Assembly (NCBI RefSeq): GCF_900168125.1 | Contig: NZ_FUZF01000020.1 | Coordinates: forward strand, 39,632 to 103,631 | DNA length: 64,000 nt | Source: Sphingobacterium nematocida | GTDB lineage: Bacteria; Bacteroidota; Bacteroidia; Sphingobacteriales; Sphingobacteriaceae | Direction of reading: 5' to 3' | In this document: positions 18,538-26,103 of the stretch, piece by piece | How the letters are laid out: the number at the start of each line of letters is the position of its first letter | How positions within the stretch are numbered: the stretch's first letter is position 1 | Translations under genes and position numbers: made by a program | The notes under the pieces: generated by a model | The model's input: only the letters and a program-made list of their open reading frames with translations | What the model was told of the DNA's origin: nothing | Database searches by the model: none

Positions 18538-18906
18538 TTAAGCGATGGGAGGACGGAATATAGAAGAACCGTAGGTAAATGCGTAGTTGGTCAAGTAAGG
18601 TGAAAAAGAGTTGTTCACATGATCCTCTGTTTGGGGTTGTGGTTGGAAAACGGTGTGCTCTTTGTGTACATAGAGCGCACTGTATTCGTACACAACAAGA
18701 TTCTTTTTGGTCTCTTGTTTTTCTTTTTCTCTTATTTTCTTCATCAACACACATTGCCCGTTACAATGAAGTTGGGGACGGTCCTTGTTAATACATTTGG
18801 CCAGGTACTCCGGAAGGTGTATCTGGTAGTCCATGGTCATGATACTGCGGTAGAAAGATTGCAGTGTCAGCGCGGCTAATAAAATGTATGTACAAAAGAG
18901 TCTCAA
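18538..18906 (-). CDS. Small membrane-anchored protein with three conserved-looking cysteines
   Basis: The 122-residue protein has one N-terminal hydrophobic segment (about residues 4-18), then a short soluble part with CINKDRPQLHCNGQCVLMKK: Cys38, Cys48 and Cys52, with His47 beside Cys48. A basic helix follows, and the C-terminus ends in IFRPPIA. Similar small proteins with a Cys-Asn-Lys and Cys-Asn-Gly-x-Cys pattern occur beside metal-type TonB receptors in Bacteroidota, in my recollection. The cysteines could bind Cu(I) or form a disulfide. It is the first gene of the copper-type cluster. An overlapping frame in the same region is not supported. No assigned function. Confidence 0.65.
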   Translation of the reverse strand: MRLFCTYILLAALTLQSFYRSIMTMDYQIHLPEYLAKCINKDRPQLHCNGQCVLMKKIREKEKQETKKNLVVYEYSALYVHKEHTVFQPQPQTEDHVNNSFSPYLTNYAFTYGSSIFRPPIA

Positions 18907-18943
18907 AATATTGCTTAGCGTTTTTGTGGTTGCTAATATGCCT

Positions 18944-18951
18944 CAAATCTA
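18944..18951 (-). promoter_or_regulatory. -7 promoter element (TAGATTTG) for the copper cluster
   Basis: Exact TAnnTTTG on the minus strand, ending 37 bp upstream of the three-Cys gene ATG at 18906. A TTG at 18976-18978 (minus strand) is 24 bp further upstream, a little farther than ideal for -33. This is the best candidate for the operon promoter. Confidence 0.55.
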
Positions 18952-19026
18952 CGGAAAGATTTTTGTAAAAAGGAACAATGGAAGAGAAGTTTAATGCAAT
19001 ATTGTATTATTTATAACCGATTTATG

Positions 19027-19034
19027 TAAGTTTG
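19027..19034 (+). promoter_or_regulatory. -7 promoter element (TAAGTTTG) for the GLPGLI gene
   Basis: Exact TAnnTTTG with an ATTG at 19001-19004 as -33 (22-bp spacing). It would give a leader of about 130 bases before the ATG at 19167 and is divergent from the copper-cluster promoter. Confidence 0.5.
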
Positions 19035-19166
19035 CGCCCAATCTAGCTACTTGTGCTTGATGTATGTCCAACTGCGAGATATGGACATGTTGCAGCATGA
19101 TTTGTAGTACGATCAATTAATCCTATAAATTTAGTATCTTCAAATATATTTTATTGTAAATCTATT

Positions 19167-20015
19167 ATGAGAGGATTCATCTTATCCCTTTTGTTTTCTT
19201 TGTTGAGCAGTGTTTTATTGGGTCAGGAGATGGCTATCGCTGTCGTGCATTATAGTTTTAAACATGTGAACGATACTAACTTTAGGGATCGCCCGTTGAA
19301 GGATGAGGTCGTTACTTATTTGTCGCCACAATCTAGTTATTATACGACATATTCGGATGAACGGATAAAAAATGATATAAGAGCACAAAAGCAAGCCAAA
19401 GATTACAAAGGGCACCTCTCTGTTGGTTTTTCCGGGACGCCAATAAAGAATTTTTATCTTATAAGATCCGGACAGAAGGATATGGTGGAATTGTGTGCAA
19501 TAGCTTCTTCTTTTGATATTTATAAGAAGGAGTCTGTTTACGATGTGCCAGATTGGAAGATAGAAGATGAAGTAAAGGAAATAGGGGGATATAACTGTCA
19601 AAAAGCGGTAACGCGATTTAAAGGACGTAATTACGTGGCTTGGTTTACTCCAGAAATACCTTTGCCTTTTGGCCCTTGGAAATTACATGGCCTGCCGGGA
19701 TTGATTCTTTCGGCGGAGGATGATCTCCAGGAAGTGTCCTTTTCGTATTTGGGTTTCGATAAATTAGATGAGGCCAGAAGAAAGAAGGTAGAAATACCTT
19801 ATTATACGATTGAAGCGACAGAAAAGGAAATCGACAGGTTGAAGACCGTTTTTGTTGAAAATCCAAATCAATATTACGGTTTACTGAATAGTTCGGGGCG
19901 GATGGCCATATCAAATGCTTTTTACGGAATAGATTATACAAAGAACACTATTGATATAGATGTAGCAGATGAGTATAAGCCTTCATTTAAGACGAATAAT
20001 CCGTTAGAAAAGTAG
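19167..20015 (+). CDS. GLPGLI family exported protein
   Basis: The 282-residue protein has a signal peptide (about residues 1-19, ending LLG) and the family-defining LHGLPGLIL motif at about residue 175, preceded by YVAWFTPEIPLPFGPWK. GLPGLI proteins are Bacteroidota-specific, exported, usually about 250-290 residues and of unknown function. Two cysteines (one in GGYNCQK) could form a disulfide. It is followed after 16 bp by a convergent DMT exporter gene, so it is a single-gene unit. Family assignment is strong; no function can be given. Confidence 0.9.
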   Translation: MRGFILSLLFSLLSSVLLGQEMAIAVVHYSFKHVNDTNFRDRPLKDEVVTYLSPQSSYYTTYSDERIKNDIRAQKQAKDYKGHLSVGFSGTPIKNFYLIRSGQKDMVELCAIASSFDIYKKESVYDVPDWKIEDEVKEIGGYNCQKAVTRFKGRNYVAWFTPEIPLPFGPWKLHGLPGLILSAEDDLQEVSFSYLGFDKLDEARRKKVEIPYYTIEATEKEIDRLKTVFVENPNQYYGLLNSSGRMAISNAFYGIDYTKNTIDIDVADEYKPSFKTNNPLEK

Positions 20016-20031
20016 GTGTAGTTGTTTTTAT

Positions 20032-20928
20032 TTACCGACTGGGCTTAGCTATAGTTAGTAAAAATATTGTGGACACGATACAAAGACTGCCTATCCAGTC
20101 TATCGAGGTGAATGGTACCTGTAACCATAGTACGGCAATGATGGTTGCAGATAATGGTTCTGCTGAGGCGAGTAAACTGGTTTTTTGAGCACCTATAAGC
20201 TTGACAGCGGTCAAATAGGCATAAAATGGTACTAAGGTTCCGAAAAAGATAATGAACCCAACATAAACATAGGTGTGGGTATCCCATACTCCTTCGATTT
20301 CCCAAGGAGCTTTTATGAAGGCGAGTCCTGTCCCACCGACCAACATTGCCCATCCAATAACTAGCGCTGCACTATGGCTGTTGAGCAAACGGATGGGGTA
20401 AAGGGAATAAAATGCTAATGCCAACGCTGAGGCAATACCTAAAAATAGTGCTGTATTGGATATCAGTAGGGTAGTTGGGTTGCCATGGGTCACTAATAGA
20501 AAGGTGCCAGATACTGCTAGAAATATGGATAGATATTCCATAGGTACGGGCAATCTTTGATTTTTGAGGGTGAGGTATAAGGCAATCAGGATCGGCGCTA
20601 AATATTGTAAGACGGTAGCTGTTGCAGCATTGGAATGTTTGATTGCAGCAAAGTATGTGTATTGTACTGCGAGCATACCAAGGATGCTAAAGATCAATAG
20701 CTGTTTTGAATCCCTTTTATTCTTCCATATATGGTTTATATTATCGCCTTTCAATAGGGCAAAGAGTAATAATAGAGTGCCTGTCGAGAGCATTCTTACG
20801 GTGATGAGCCACTCGACGTTAATACCTCGTTGTTGAAATAGAAACTGTCCAAAGGTGCCTGATATTCCCCATAAAGAGGCTGCAAGTATTGCTAATATAA
20901 ATCCTTTGAAAGTTTTGGATATAACCAT
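20032..20928 (-). CDS. DMT superfamily (EamA) transporter
   Basis: The 298-residue protein has about ten hydrophobic helices in two homologous EamA halves (about residues 8-140 and 155-293), with the characteristic AASLWGISGTFGQFLF in helix 1 and HSNAATATVLQYLAPILIAL near the middle. These proteins export amino acids and other metabolites. Substrate unknown. A 9-bp perfect inverted repeat at 20959-20982, 30 bp upstream of the start, overlaps a near-consensus -7 box and could be an operator. No regulator gene is adjacent. Confidence 0.88.
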   Translation of the reverse strand: MVISKTFKGFILAILAASLWGISGTFGQFLFQQRGINVEWLITVRMLSTGTLLLLFALLKGDNINHIWKNKRDSKQLLIFSILGMLAVQYTYFAAIKHSNAATATVLQYLAPILIALYLTLKNQRLPVPMEYLSIFLAVSGTFLLVTHGNPTTLLISNTALFLGIASALALAFYSLYPIRLLNSHSAALVIGWAMLVGGTGLAFIKAPWEIEGVWDTHTYVYVGFIIFFGTLVPFYAYLTAVKLIGAQKTSLLASAEPLSATIIAVLWLQVPFTSIDWIGSLCIVSTIFLLTIAKPSR

Positions 20929-20958
20929 GGAATGAAAAAAGTTCGTTATGTTGATGGT

Positions 20959-20982
20959 TCAAAGATTGCATAAAATCTTTGA
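20959..20982. promoter_or_regulatory. Inverted repeat in the DMT transporter promoter
   Basis: TCAAAGATT and AATCTTTGA are perfect 9-bp complements around a 6-base centre. On the minus strand the second arm contains AATCTTTG, one base off TAnnTTTG, so a bound dimer could cover the promoter. Confidence 0.45.
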
Positions 20983-21133
20983 TTTACCCTATGTAAGTCA
21001 AAAAAAGTACCACCCTGTCCTGGTTATTTAATAAACTGGTAATAGTGGAGATTGGCAAGTGGGAACGATATGTCTATTGCAGAAGTTTTTGTTTAATCAG
21101 TATATTTACGCTAGGTAATTTAACTATTGACAT

Positions 21134-21892
21134 ATGCAAGATCATAAACTCGCCGTTTTGATAGACGCGGACAACGTCCCTTATGCGAATGTGAAGGAAA
21201 TGCTCGAAGAGATATCGAAGAGTGGTACGCCCACGGTGAAGCGAATTTACGGAGATTGGACCAAGCCGCATCTTTCGGGCTGGAAGAATGTTCTGTTGGA
21301 TAATGCTATTATTCCTATACAACAATACAGTTATACAACCGGCAAGAATTCGTCGGATAGCGCATTGATTATAGATGCTATGGATATTTTATATTCGGAA
21401 AAGGTAGATGGATTTTGTATCGTCTCTAGTGATAGTGACTTCACTCGATTAGCTACTCGGCTGCGGGAGGCGGGCATGTTGGTAATTGGCCTGGGGGAGA
21501 GAAAGACTCCCAAGCCGTTTATAGCAGCTTGTAATAAATTTATCTACATAGAGATTCTAAAACCTGTGGAAAAAGAGGAAGATGTGCCGGCGCCTGTGAA
21601 GTCGATAAGCAAGGAGACTTCTAAGCCGACGCAAAAGGCTATTGATAAGGTGGATAAAAAGATCGTGACCTTGATCGTTAATAGTGTGGATGATCTGGCT
21701 GATGAAACAGGTTGGACTTTCCTAGGCTCTCTAGGAAGCTTTATCTCCAAAAAGAAACCTGATTTTGATCCACGTAACTATGGGTTTAATAAGCTTTATG
21801 ATTTGATTAAATATATTAATAGATTCGAGATTGATGAAAGGGATTCAGGGGGACACAAGCATGTTAAGCATATTTACCTTCGATTAAAGTAA
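21134..21892 (+). CDS. NYN-domain ribonuclease-like protein with C-terminal LOTUS (OST-HTH) domain
   Basis: The 252-residue protein begins with a NYN/PIN-like nuclease domain (about residues 5-150): LIDADNVPY gives the first acidic residues, DSALIIDAMDILY the middle, and CIVSSDSDFTRLATRLREAG the final acidic motif. After a charged linker (about 152-180) comes an OST-HTH/LOTUS domain (about 182-252, with the GWTFLGSLGSFISKKKPDFDPRNYGF core). This pairing is known in bacteria as a likely RNA-processing protein; LOTUS domains bind RNA, in some cases G-rich or quadruplex RNA. The target is unknown. Single gene with VF530 64 bp downstream on the same strand. Confidence 0.88.
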   Translation: MQDHKLAVLIDADNVPYANVKEMLEEISKSGTPTVKRIYGDWTKPHLSGWKNVLLDNAIIPIQQYSYTTGKNSSDSALIIDAMDILYSEKVDGFCIVSSDSDFTRLATRLREAGMLVIGLGERKTPKPFIAACNKFIYIEILKPVEKEEDVPAPVKSISKETSKPTQKAIDKVDKKIVTLIVNSVDDLADETGWTFLGSLGSFISKKKPDFDPRNYGFNKLYDLIKYINRFEIDERDSGGHKHVKHIYLRLK

Positions 21893-21943
21893 GAAAAACT
21901 ACTGCTCCTGACCTGTAGTAGGTGATATTGGAGAGGAGATTGT

Positions 21944-21951
21944 TATCTTTG
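21944..21951 (+). promoter_or_regulatory. -7 promoter element (TATCTTTG) abutting the VF530 start
   Basis: Exact TAnnTTTG ends 4 bases before the ATG at 21956, placing the expected transcription start at or next to the first base of the start codon. This suggests a leaderless mRNA. The -33 region is poor. Confidence 0.5.
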
Positions 21952-21955
21952 CTAA

Positions 21956-22177
21956 ATGCAAGAACAGACGAATAATCCATTGCACGGAAAGAGACTCGAT
22001 ACGATCATTAATGATCTTGTCGAATATTATGGATGGGAAGAATTGGGACGACGAATTTCTATTCGGTGTTTTAATGAAAATCCAAGTGTCAAATCTTCTT
22101 TGACTTTTCTTCGAAAAACACCCTGGGCTAGGGAGAAAGTGGAAGAACTGTATGTGAGAATGCTTAAGAAAAAATAA
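21956..22177 (+). CDS. VF530 family DNA-binding protein
   Basis: The 73-residue protein contains the whole VF530 (DUF2132) domain: LHGKRLDTIINDLVEYYGWEELG, then ISIRCFNENPSVKSSLTFLRKTPWAREKVE. These small helical proteins bind double-stranded DNA non-specifically, with a fold described from Vibrio fischeri VF530. Length is normal. The start is fixed by family alignment and by a -7 promoter just upstream. It follows the NYN-LOTUS gene but appears to have its own promoter. Role in the cell is not established. Confidence 0.9.
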   Translation: MQEQTNNPLHGKRLDTIINDLVEYYGWEELGRRISIRCFNENPSVKSSLTFLRKTPWAREKVEELYVRMLKKK

Positions 22178-22633
22178 TCTTTAATCATGGTTTCTCAAGT
22201 CAAAGGCCTATCTTTATTATCGTGATATTACTATATGTTGTCGCATGAGAAAAAGTGTAAGGTGTTTAGTTAGAAGGTTCTTATGTAAATAATAGTTAAA
22301 AATAATTTAAAATAAGTCAAAACAATTTTAGGTACATTCGTGTTGTCTCTATTAGAAGCTACCAGTTTGGAATAAGAAATTATGAAAACAATCAGACTGC
22401 GTTATATTTAGATTTTATGTTGTTCTAAAACTTACCTTGGGGAGGTATGGAAGCTACTGTCGTTACGATAGTGGCTTCTTTCGTAAAATAGGGTGGGGAG
22501 GTCTTCTTTGGATCGAACCCCGTGGGGGTCTCATCCCCATGTTCTAGAAGAGAGAAAGTGTAGCGCTGTATGATGTTGTGTGTGGAAATAAAAAAAGAGC
22601 TCAACTGTAGTTGAACTCTTTTAGAAGTCTTAG
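22178..22633. other. Long intergenic region with hairpins and a G-rich island
   Basis: This stretch of 456 bp holds no credible gene. 22178-22440 is AT-rich and featureless. 22450-22478 forms a strong hairpin (GAAGCTACTGTCG against CGATAGTGGCTTC, two wobbles). 22490-22550 is unusually G/C-rich compared with its surroundings; read on the minus strand it contains a GGGGTTCGATCC sequence like a tRNA T-arm. 22595-22622 is the tRNA terminator. The open frame across 22425-22706 overlaps the tRNA and is not a gene. Confidence 0.6.
22595..22622 (-). terminator. Terminator downstream of tRNA-Ser
   Basis: On the minus strand AAGAGTTCAAC pairs with GTTGAGCTCTT (one G-U) around a 3-base loop, followed by a T run. 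It lies 12 bp past the tRNA 3' end. Confidence 0.8.
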
Positions 22634-22720
22634 CGGAGAGAGTGGGATTCGAACCCACGGTACCGTTTCCAGTACGACAGTTTAGCAAACTGTTCCTTTC
22701 GGCCACTCAGGCATCTCTCC
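22634..22720 (-). tRNA. tRNA-Ser (anticodon GCU)
   Basis: The minus strand folds as an 87-base tRNA with acceptor arms GGAGAGA/TCTCTCC and discriminator G, a D-arm beginning TGCCTGAGTGG, an anticodon arm ACAGT-TTGCTAA-ACTGT, a long variable arm typical of serine tRNAs, and the T-arm GTGGGTTCGAATCCCAC. The anticodon GCU reads AGC and AGU codons. The 3' CCA is not encoded. It has its own terminator and no neighbouring tRNA. Confidence 0.95.
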
Positions 22721-22829
22721 CTGTTTCGACAGTGCAAACATAAGGCAAAAAAATCATTTAACAAATTTTAAATGCTGTTTTTTTGATAATTTTTCGACTC
22801 CTAATATTAACCTATTGAGATTCATTTAT

Positions 22830-24968
22830 TTATTGTAAAACATCTTTTTTCTTGCTCAGATCGTAGTCTATACGGACGTGATAAATACTCATTAACATGT
22901 TTTTGAAAATGTGTGCAACGTCGTTAATATCTTTCATCGTGATGTTGGCATTTTCAAATTGTTTTTGCATTAATTTGTGTTCGATGATTTTATCGACCAG
23001 ATTACTGATAGAGTCTTTTGTAGGCTCTTTTAGAGCTCTAGCAGCTGCTTCAACAGAATCTGCCATCATAAGGACGGCCGTCTCTTTGGAGAAAGGGATA
23101 GGTCCAGGGTAATGGAAGATCGTCTCGTCAACGAGTTTTTCGGGATTGTCGCGAATAAATTCGTTGTAAAAATAATCTACCCGTGTCGTGCCGTGGTGAC
23201 TCTTTATGAAATCGATAACAACTTCCGGTAATAGGTTGCGTTTTGCGATCTCAACCCCCTTGATCACGTGAGAGATGATAATCTGTGCACTTTGTTCGGA
23301 AGTGAGTTCTTTGTGGGGATTGACACCGTTTTTTTGATTCTCTATAAAGTATAGTGGGTTGATCATTTTGCCGATGTCGTGATATAACGCTCCGGCTCTT
23401 ATCAGTAGAGGGTTGCCTCCAATTTTATAAACTGCTGCTTCTGCTAAATTTGCTACTTGTAATGAATGCTGGAAGGTTCCCGGAGCTTTTAATGACAACT
23501 CGCGCAAGAGCTTTGAATTGCTATTGGTCAGTTCCATCAGTGTTAAGTCTGAAACTATACCAAAAAGCTTCTCGAAAGCATAAATAAGAGGATAAGCTAA
23601 GAGCGTAAGGCCTACACTTACGATGAAGGGGCTTATATCGTTCCAGTAAACATTCGTCACAGAGCCGTTTCGTGTAAGAACTAAACCAATATAGCCTATA
23701 ATATACGTAGCCAGAATCAGTACGCTGGAAATTAGAAATTGCTCTCGCTTGACCATAGTTCGGATACTATAGATAGCAACTAGCCCCGACATAAATTGTA
23801 AAAAAACGAAATCATAGCTGTTGGGGACGAATAGGGCTGCAATCAGAACCATCAACAAGTGTATGTTCAGTGCGACACGGGTGTCGAATAAAATTCTGAA
23901 GATAATAGGAACCCCACAGTAAGGAATAAAGTATAAGCTCGATATCTTAATCTCTATAGACCAAGATAGGACACCAAGCATGGCGAGGATAACGATAAAG
24001 ATAATGACGAGAAGTCTATTGCTGTCATAAATCTGACGTCTAAAGAAATAAAGAAAGACCATCAAGAGTGTCATTGCTAGCCCAACCAATAAAAACTGAC
24101 CCAAAGCGACATAATTTCTATTACCCGTTATTTTGGCTTCATCCTCAAATACTTTACGCAATGACTCTAGTTTTTGGTAGGTGTCATTGTTTACGATTTT
24201 GTCTCTTTCGGCGATAAGTTCTCCTTTTTGAACCATCCCTCTGGTGCTTGAAATGTTACTTAAGGCCGTTTGTTCGATTTTGTCGGTAAGAGATTCATTG
24301 TAAATCAAGTTTACGGTGATATAATTTTTGAGTACATCGATAAACCATTTTTTTCTGGTGATCTCTTTGTCTCGGTCCAAACTTAATTTAAGGAACTCAT
24401 AAGCTGTCTCTATGGTAAAACAATCGACCGTGTTTTTCTGTGTAGCGACGTTGTTGTTGAGTAGCGTGAAATTGTAATTAGCATCTGTCTCATTAAGCTT
24501 CTCGGTGTCTGTGCCTTTGGTTTGGTAACGGTTGTTAAGAGAAAGGACACCTCTGTTGTAAATTGCCGTTAGCAATTCTACACCTTTCTTTTTGTAGTAC
24601 TCTATTTTTAAGGATGGTACGGTATCCATTTGACTACTTTGCCATTTCTCGGCGAGATCTGTCGTAAATTGATCGATTTGTTCTTTGTTTATTGAAGTGT
24701 TTAGGTTGTATACAGGTTGTACAGTCTTTAAGATCTGTTGTTTATCTTTGTCCAGTTCTTCTTTTGTCTTTAATACAGCAAAGTTGTAAGGAGAGACGAG
24801 ATTATCGTGGTTCCAAGCTTTTCCTTTCTGGAATTCGTATTCGAATCGTGGCTGTTTTGGTAAGAAAAGACAGATTAATAAAACGGTAACAATGACCATT
24901 CCGTATTTAAAGAATAAGGAATTGCCATGTATTTTAGAATCGATGTAGTTTATCTTGAGTTTTGCCAC
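22830..24968 (-). CDS. 7TM-HD family phosphodiesterase, PgpH-like
   Basis: The 712-residue protein has one N-terminal membrane helix (about 18-36), an extracytoplasmic domain (to about residue 285) with conserved-looking charged helices, about seven membrane helices (about 290-475), and a cytoplasmic HD domain with ALYHDIGKMINP near residue 528 and a later HHGT. This is the 7TMR-HD layout of Listeria PgpH, a cyclic-di-AMP phosphodiesterase, so it probably lowers c-di-AMP and adjusts osmolyte uptake or cell-wall physiology. Start ATG fits. Single gene, with a divergent rpe about 170 bp away. Substrate is inferred from family. Confidence 0.9.
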   Translation of the reverse strand: MAKLKINYIDSKIHGNSLFFKYGMVIVTVLLICLFLPKQPRFEYEFQKGKAWNHDNLVSPYNFAVLKTKEELDKDKQQILKTVQPVYNLNTSINKEQIDQFTTDLAEKWQSSQMDTVPSLKIEYYKKKGVELLTAIYNRGVLSLNNRYQTKGTDTEKLNETDANYNFTLLNNNVATQKNTVDCFTIETAYEFLKLSLDRDKEITRKKWFIDVLKNYITVNLIYNESLTDKIEQTALSNISSTRGMVQKGELIAERDKIVNNDTYQKLESLRKVFEDEAKITGNRNYVALGQFLLVGLAMTLLMVFLYFFRRQIYDSNRLLVIIFIVILAMLGVLSWSIEIKISSLYFIPYCGVPIIFRILFDTRVALNIHLLMVLIAALFVPNSYDFVFLQFMSGLVAIYSIRTMVKREQFLISSVLILATYIIGYIGLVLTRNGSVTNVYWNDISPFIVSVGLTLLAYPLIYAFEKLFGIVSDLTLMELTNSNSKLLRELSLKAPGTFQHSLQVANLAEAAVYKIGGNPLLIRAGALYHDIGKMINPLYFIENQKNGVNPHKELTSEQSAQIIISHVIKGVEIAKRNLLPEVVIDFIKSHHGTTRVDYFYNEFIRDNPEKLVDETIFHYPGPIPFSKETAVLMMADSVEAAARALKEPTKDSISNLVDKIIEHKLMQKQFENANITMKDINDVAHIFKNMLMSIYHVRIDYDLSKKKDVLQ

Positions 24969-25110
24969 TGTATTGCCTGTTTATGTTTATAACACTTGTA
25001 CAAAAGTAACTATTATTCGGGATTTTTTTTTTGAGGTTTCTTTAGGACTATCTAAACTCTATTCTGAAAGTTGTAAGGTATCTATTCGCTAATGCAAAGC
25101 ATTTTCTTTA

Positions 25111-25118
25111 GGTTTGTA
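25111..25118 (+). promoter_or_regulatory. -7 promoter element (TAGGTTTG) for rpe
   Basis: Exact TAnnTTTG ending 23 bp before the rpe ATG. No clear -33 element is visible upstream. Confidence 0.45.
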
Positions 25119-25141
25119 TTGGGTTTTAATGATTAAAGAAC

Positions 25142-25822
25142 ATGTCAAACAATAAACACTTGATAGCACCGTCGATCCTGGCGGCTGATTTTGCAAATCT
25201 AAGTTCTGATATTAAAATGGTGAACGATAGCGAAGCGGATTGGTTTCATATCGATATTATGGATGGTGTTTTCGTGCCTAATATTTCTTTTGGGTTTCCA
25301 GTAATGCAGGCCATCGCCAAACATGCGGTCAAACCGCTGGATGTACATTTGATGATTGTTGATCCGGACCGGTACCTGAAAGTCTGTAAAGATAGTGGAG
25401 CAGCAAATATTACGGTTCACTACGAAGCCTGCCCTCACTTGCATCGTACATTGAGTGCAATCAAGGAGTTGGGCTGTAGGGCGGGAGTAGCATTGAATCC
25501 GCATACACCTGTACAGTTGTTAAAGGATGTTATACAGGATATTGACTTGGTGTGTATCATGTCTGTAAACCCAGGGTTTGGTGGACAGAAGTTTATTCAG
25601 AATACCTACACCAAAATCAAAGAGCTTAGACAATTGGCAGCGGGAGTCAATGATAACCTTATTATTGAGGTTGATGGGGGAGTGACGTTGGATAATGCGG
25701 CTCAACTTGTGAAAGCTGGGGCAGATGCGTTGGTTGCCGGATCTTTTGTATTCAGTGCTTTAAGCCCTATTAATACAATCAAAGAATTAAAAATGGTTGA
25801 TTATCCACCGCAAATGGCGTAG
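25142..25822 (+). CDS. rpe: Ribulose-phosphate 3-epimerase
   Basis: The 226-residue protein is a TIM-barrel D-ribulose-5-phosphate 3-epimerase of the pentose phosphate pathway. Visible signatures are SILAADFANL at the N-terminus, FHIDIMDGVFVPNISFG with the metal-binding His and catalytic Asp, DVHLMI, and the phosphate loop MSVNPGFGGQKFI, followed by EVDGGVT. Length is normal. It converts ribulose-5-phosphate to xylulose-5-phosphate in the cytoplasm. It has its own promoter and a terminator 30 bp downstream. Confidence 0.96.
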   Translation: MSNNKHLIAPSILAADFANLSSDIKMVNDSEADWFHIDIMDGVFVPNISFGFPVMQAIAKHAVKPLDVHLMIVDPDRYLKVCKDSGAANITVHYEACPHLHRTLSAIKELGCRAGVALNPHTPVQLLKDVIQDIDLVCIMSVNPGFGGQKFIQNTYTKIKELRQLAAGVNDNLIIEVDGGVTLDNAAQLVKAGADALVAGSFVFSALSPINTIKELKMVDYPPQMA

Positions 25823-25851
25823 AGAGCATTGTATGTGCAAAATAGTTTAAT

Positions 25852-25881
25852 AAGGCAATTCCTCAACAGAATTGCTTTTTT
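25852..25881 (+). terminator. Rho-independent terminator after rpe
   Basis: GCAATTC (25855-25861) pairs with GAATTGC (25869-25875) around a 7-base loop and is followed by six Ts. Confidence 0.8.
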
Positions 25882-25999
25882 GTTAACTGGAGGATTTATT
25901 TTATACAGCCAAATTTTATATCAAACGCAAATAGTTATTTGGAATAATTCCAAATTATTCAAACGGTTGCCTAAATTGTATTTAAACCCTGATTTTTGT

Positions 26000-26007
26000 T
26001 ATTTTTG
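26000..26007 (+). promoter_or_regulatory. -7 promoter element (TATTTTTG) for acnB
   Basis: Exact TAnnTTTG with a TTG at 25976-25978 (21-bp spacing), a well-spaced Bacteroidota promoter. It gives a leader of about 90 bases before acnB and explains why the short open frame over 25829-26035 is not coding. Confidence 0.6.
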
Positions 26008-26103
26008 CATCGAAAAAAATAAAGATTATTGCTAAATAATTAATAAAAAGCGGTAGGATTTAAAATTGTATTTAACCGCCTAAAAAATATAGAAAAACTA
26101 AAA

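Noticed and set aside
13315..18906. Methanobactin biosynthesis locus
   Set aside because: MbnP- and MbnH-like genes are present, but no mbnB/mbnC-type genes or leader peptide with Cys pairs is visible in the window, so ionic copper is the more likely substrate.
22425..22706. 93-residue open frame on the minus strand
   Set aside because: It overlaps tRNA-Ser and its terminator, so translation is not credible.
25829..26035. 68-residue open frame before acnB
   Set aside because: It covers the rpe terminator and the acnB -7/-33 promoter; composition is AT-rich and not protein-like.
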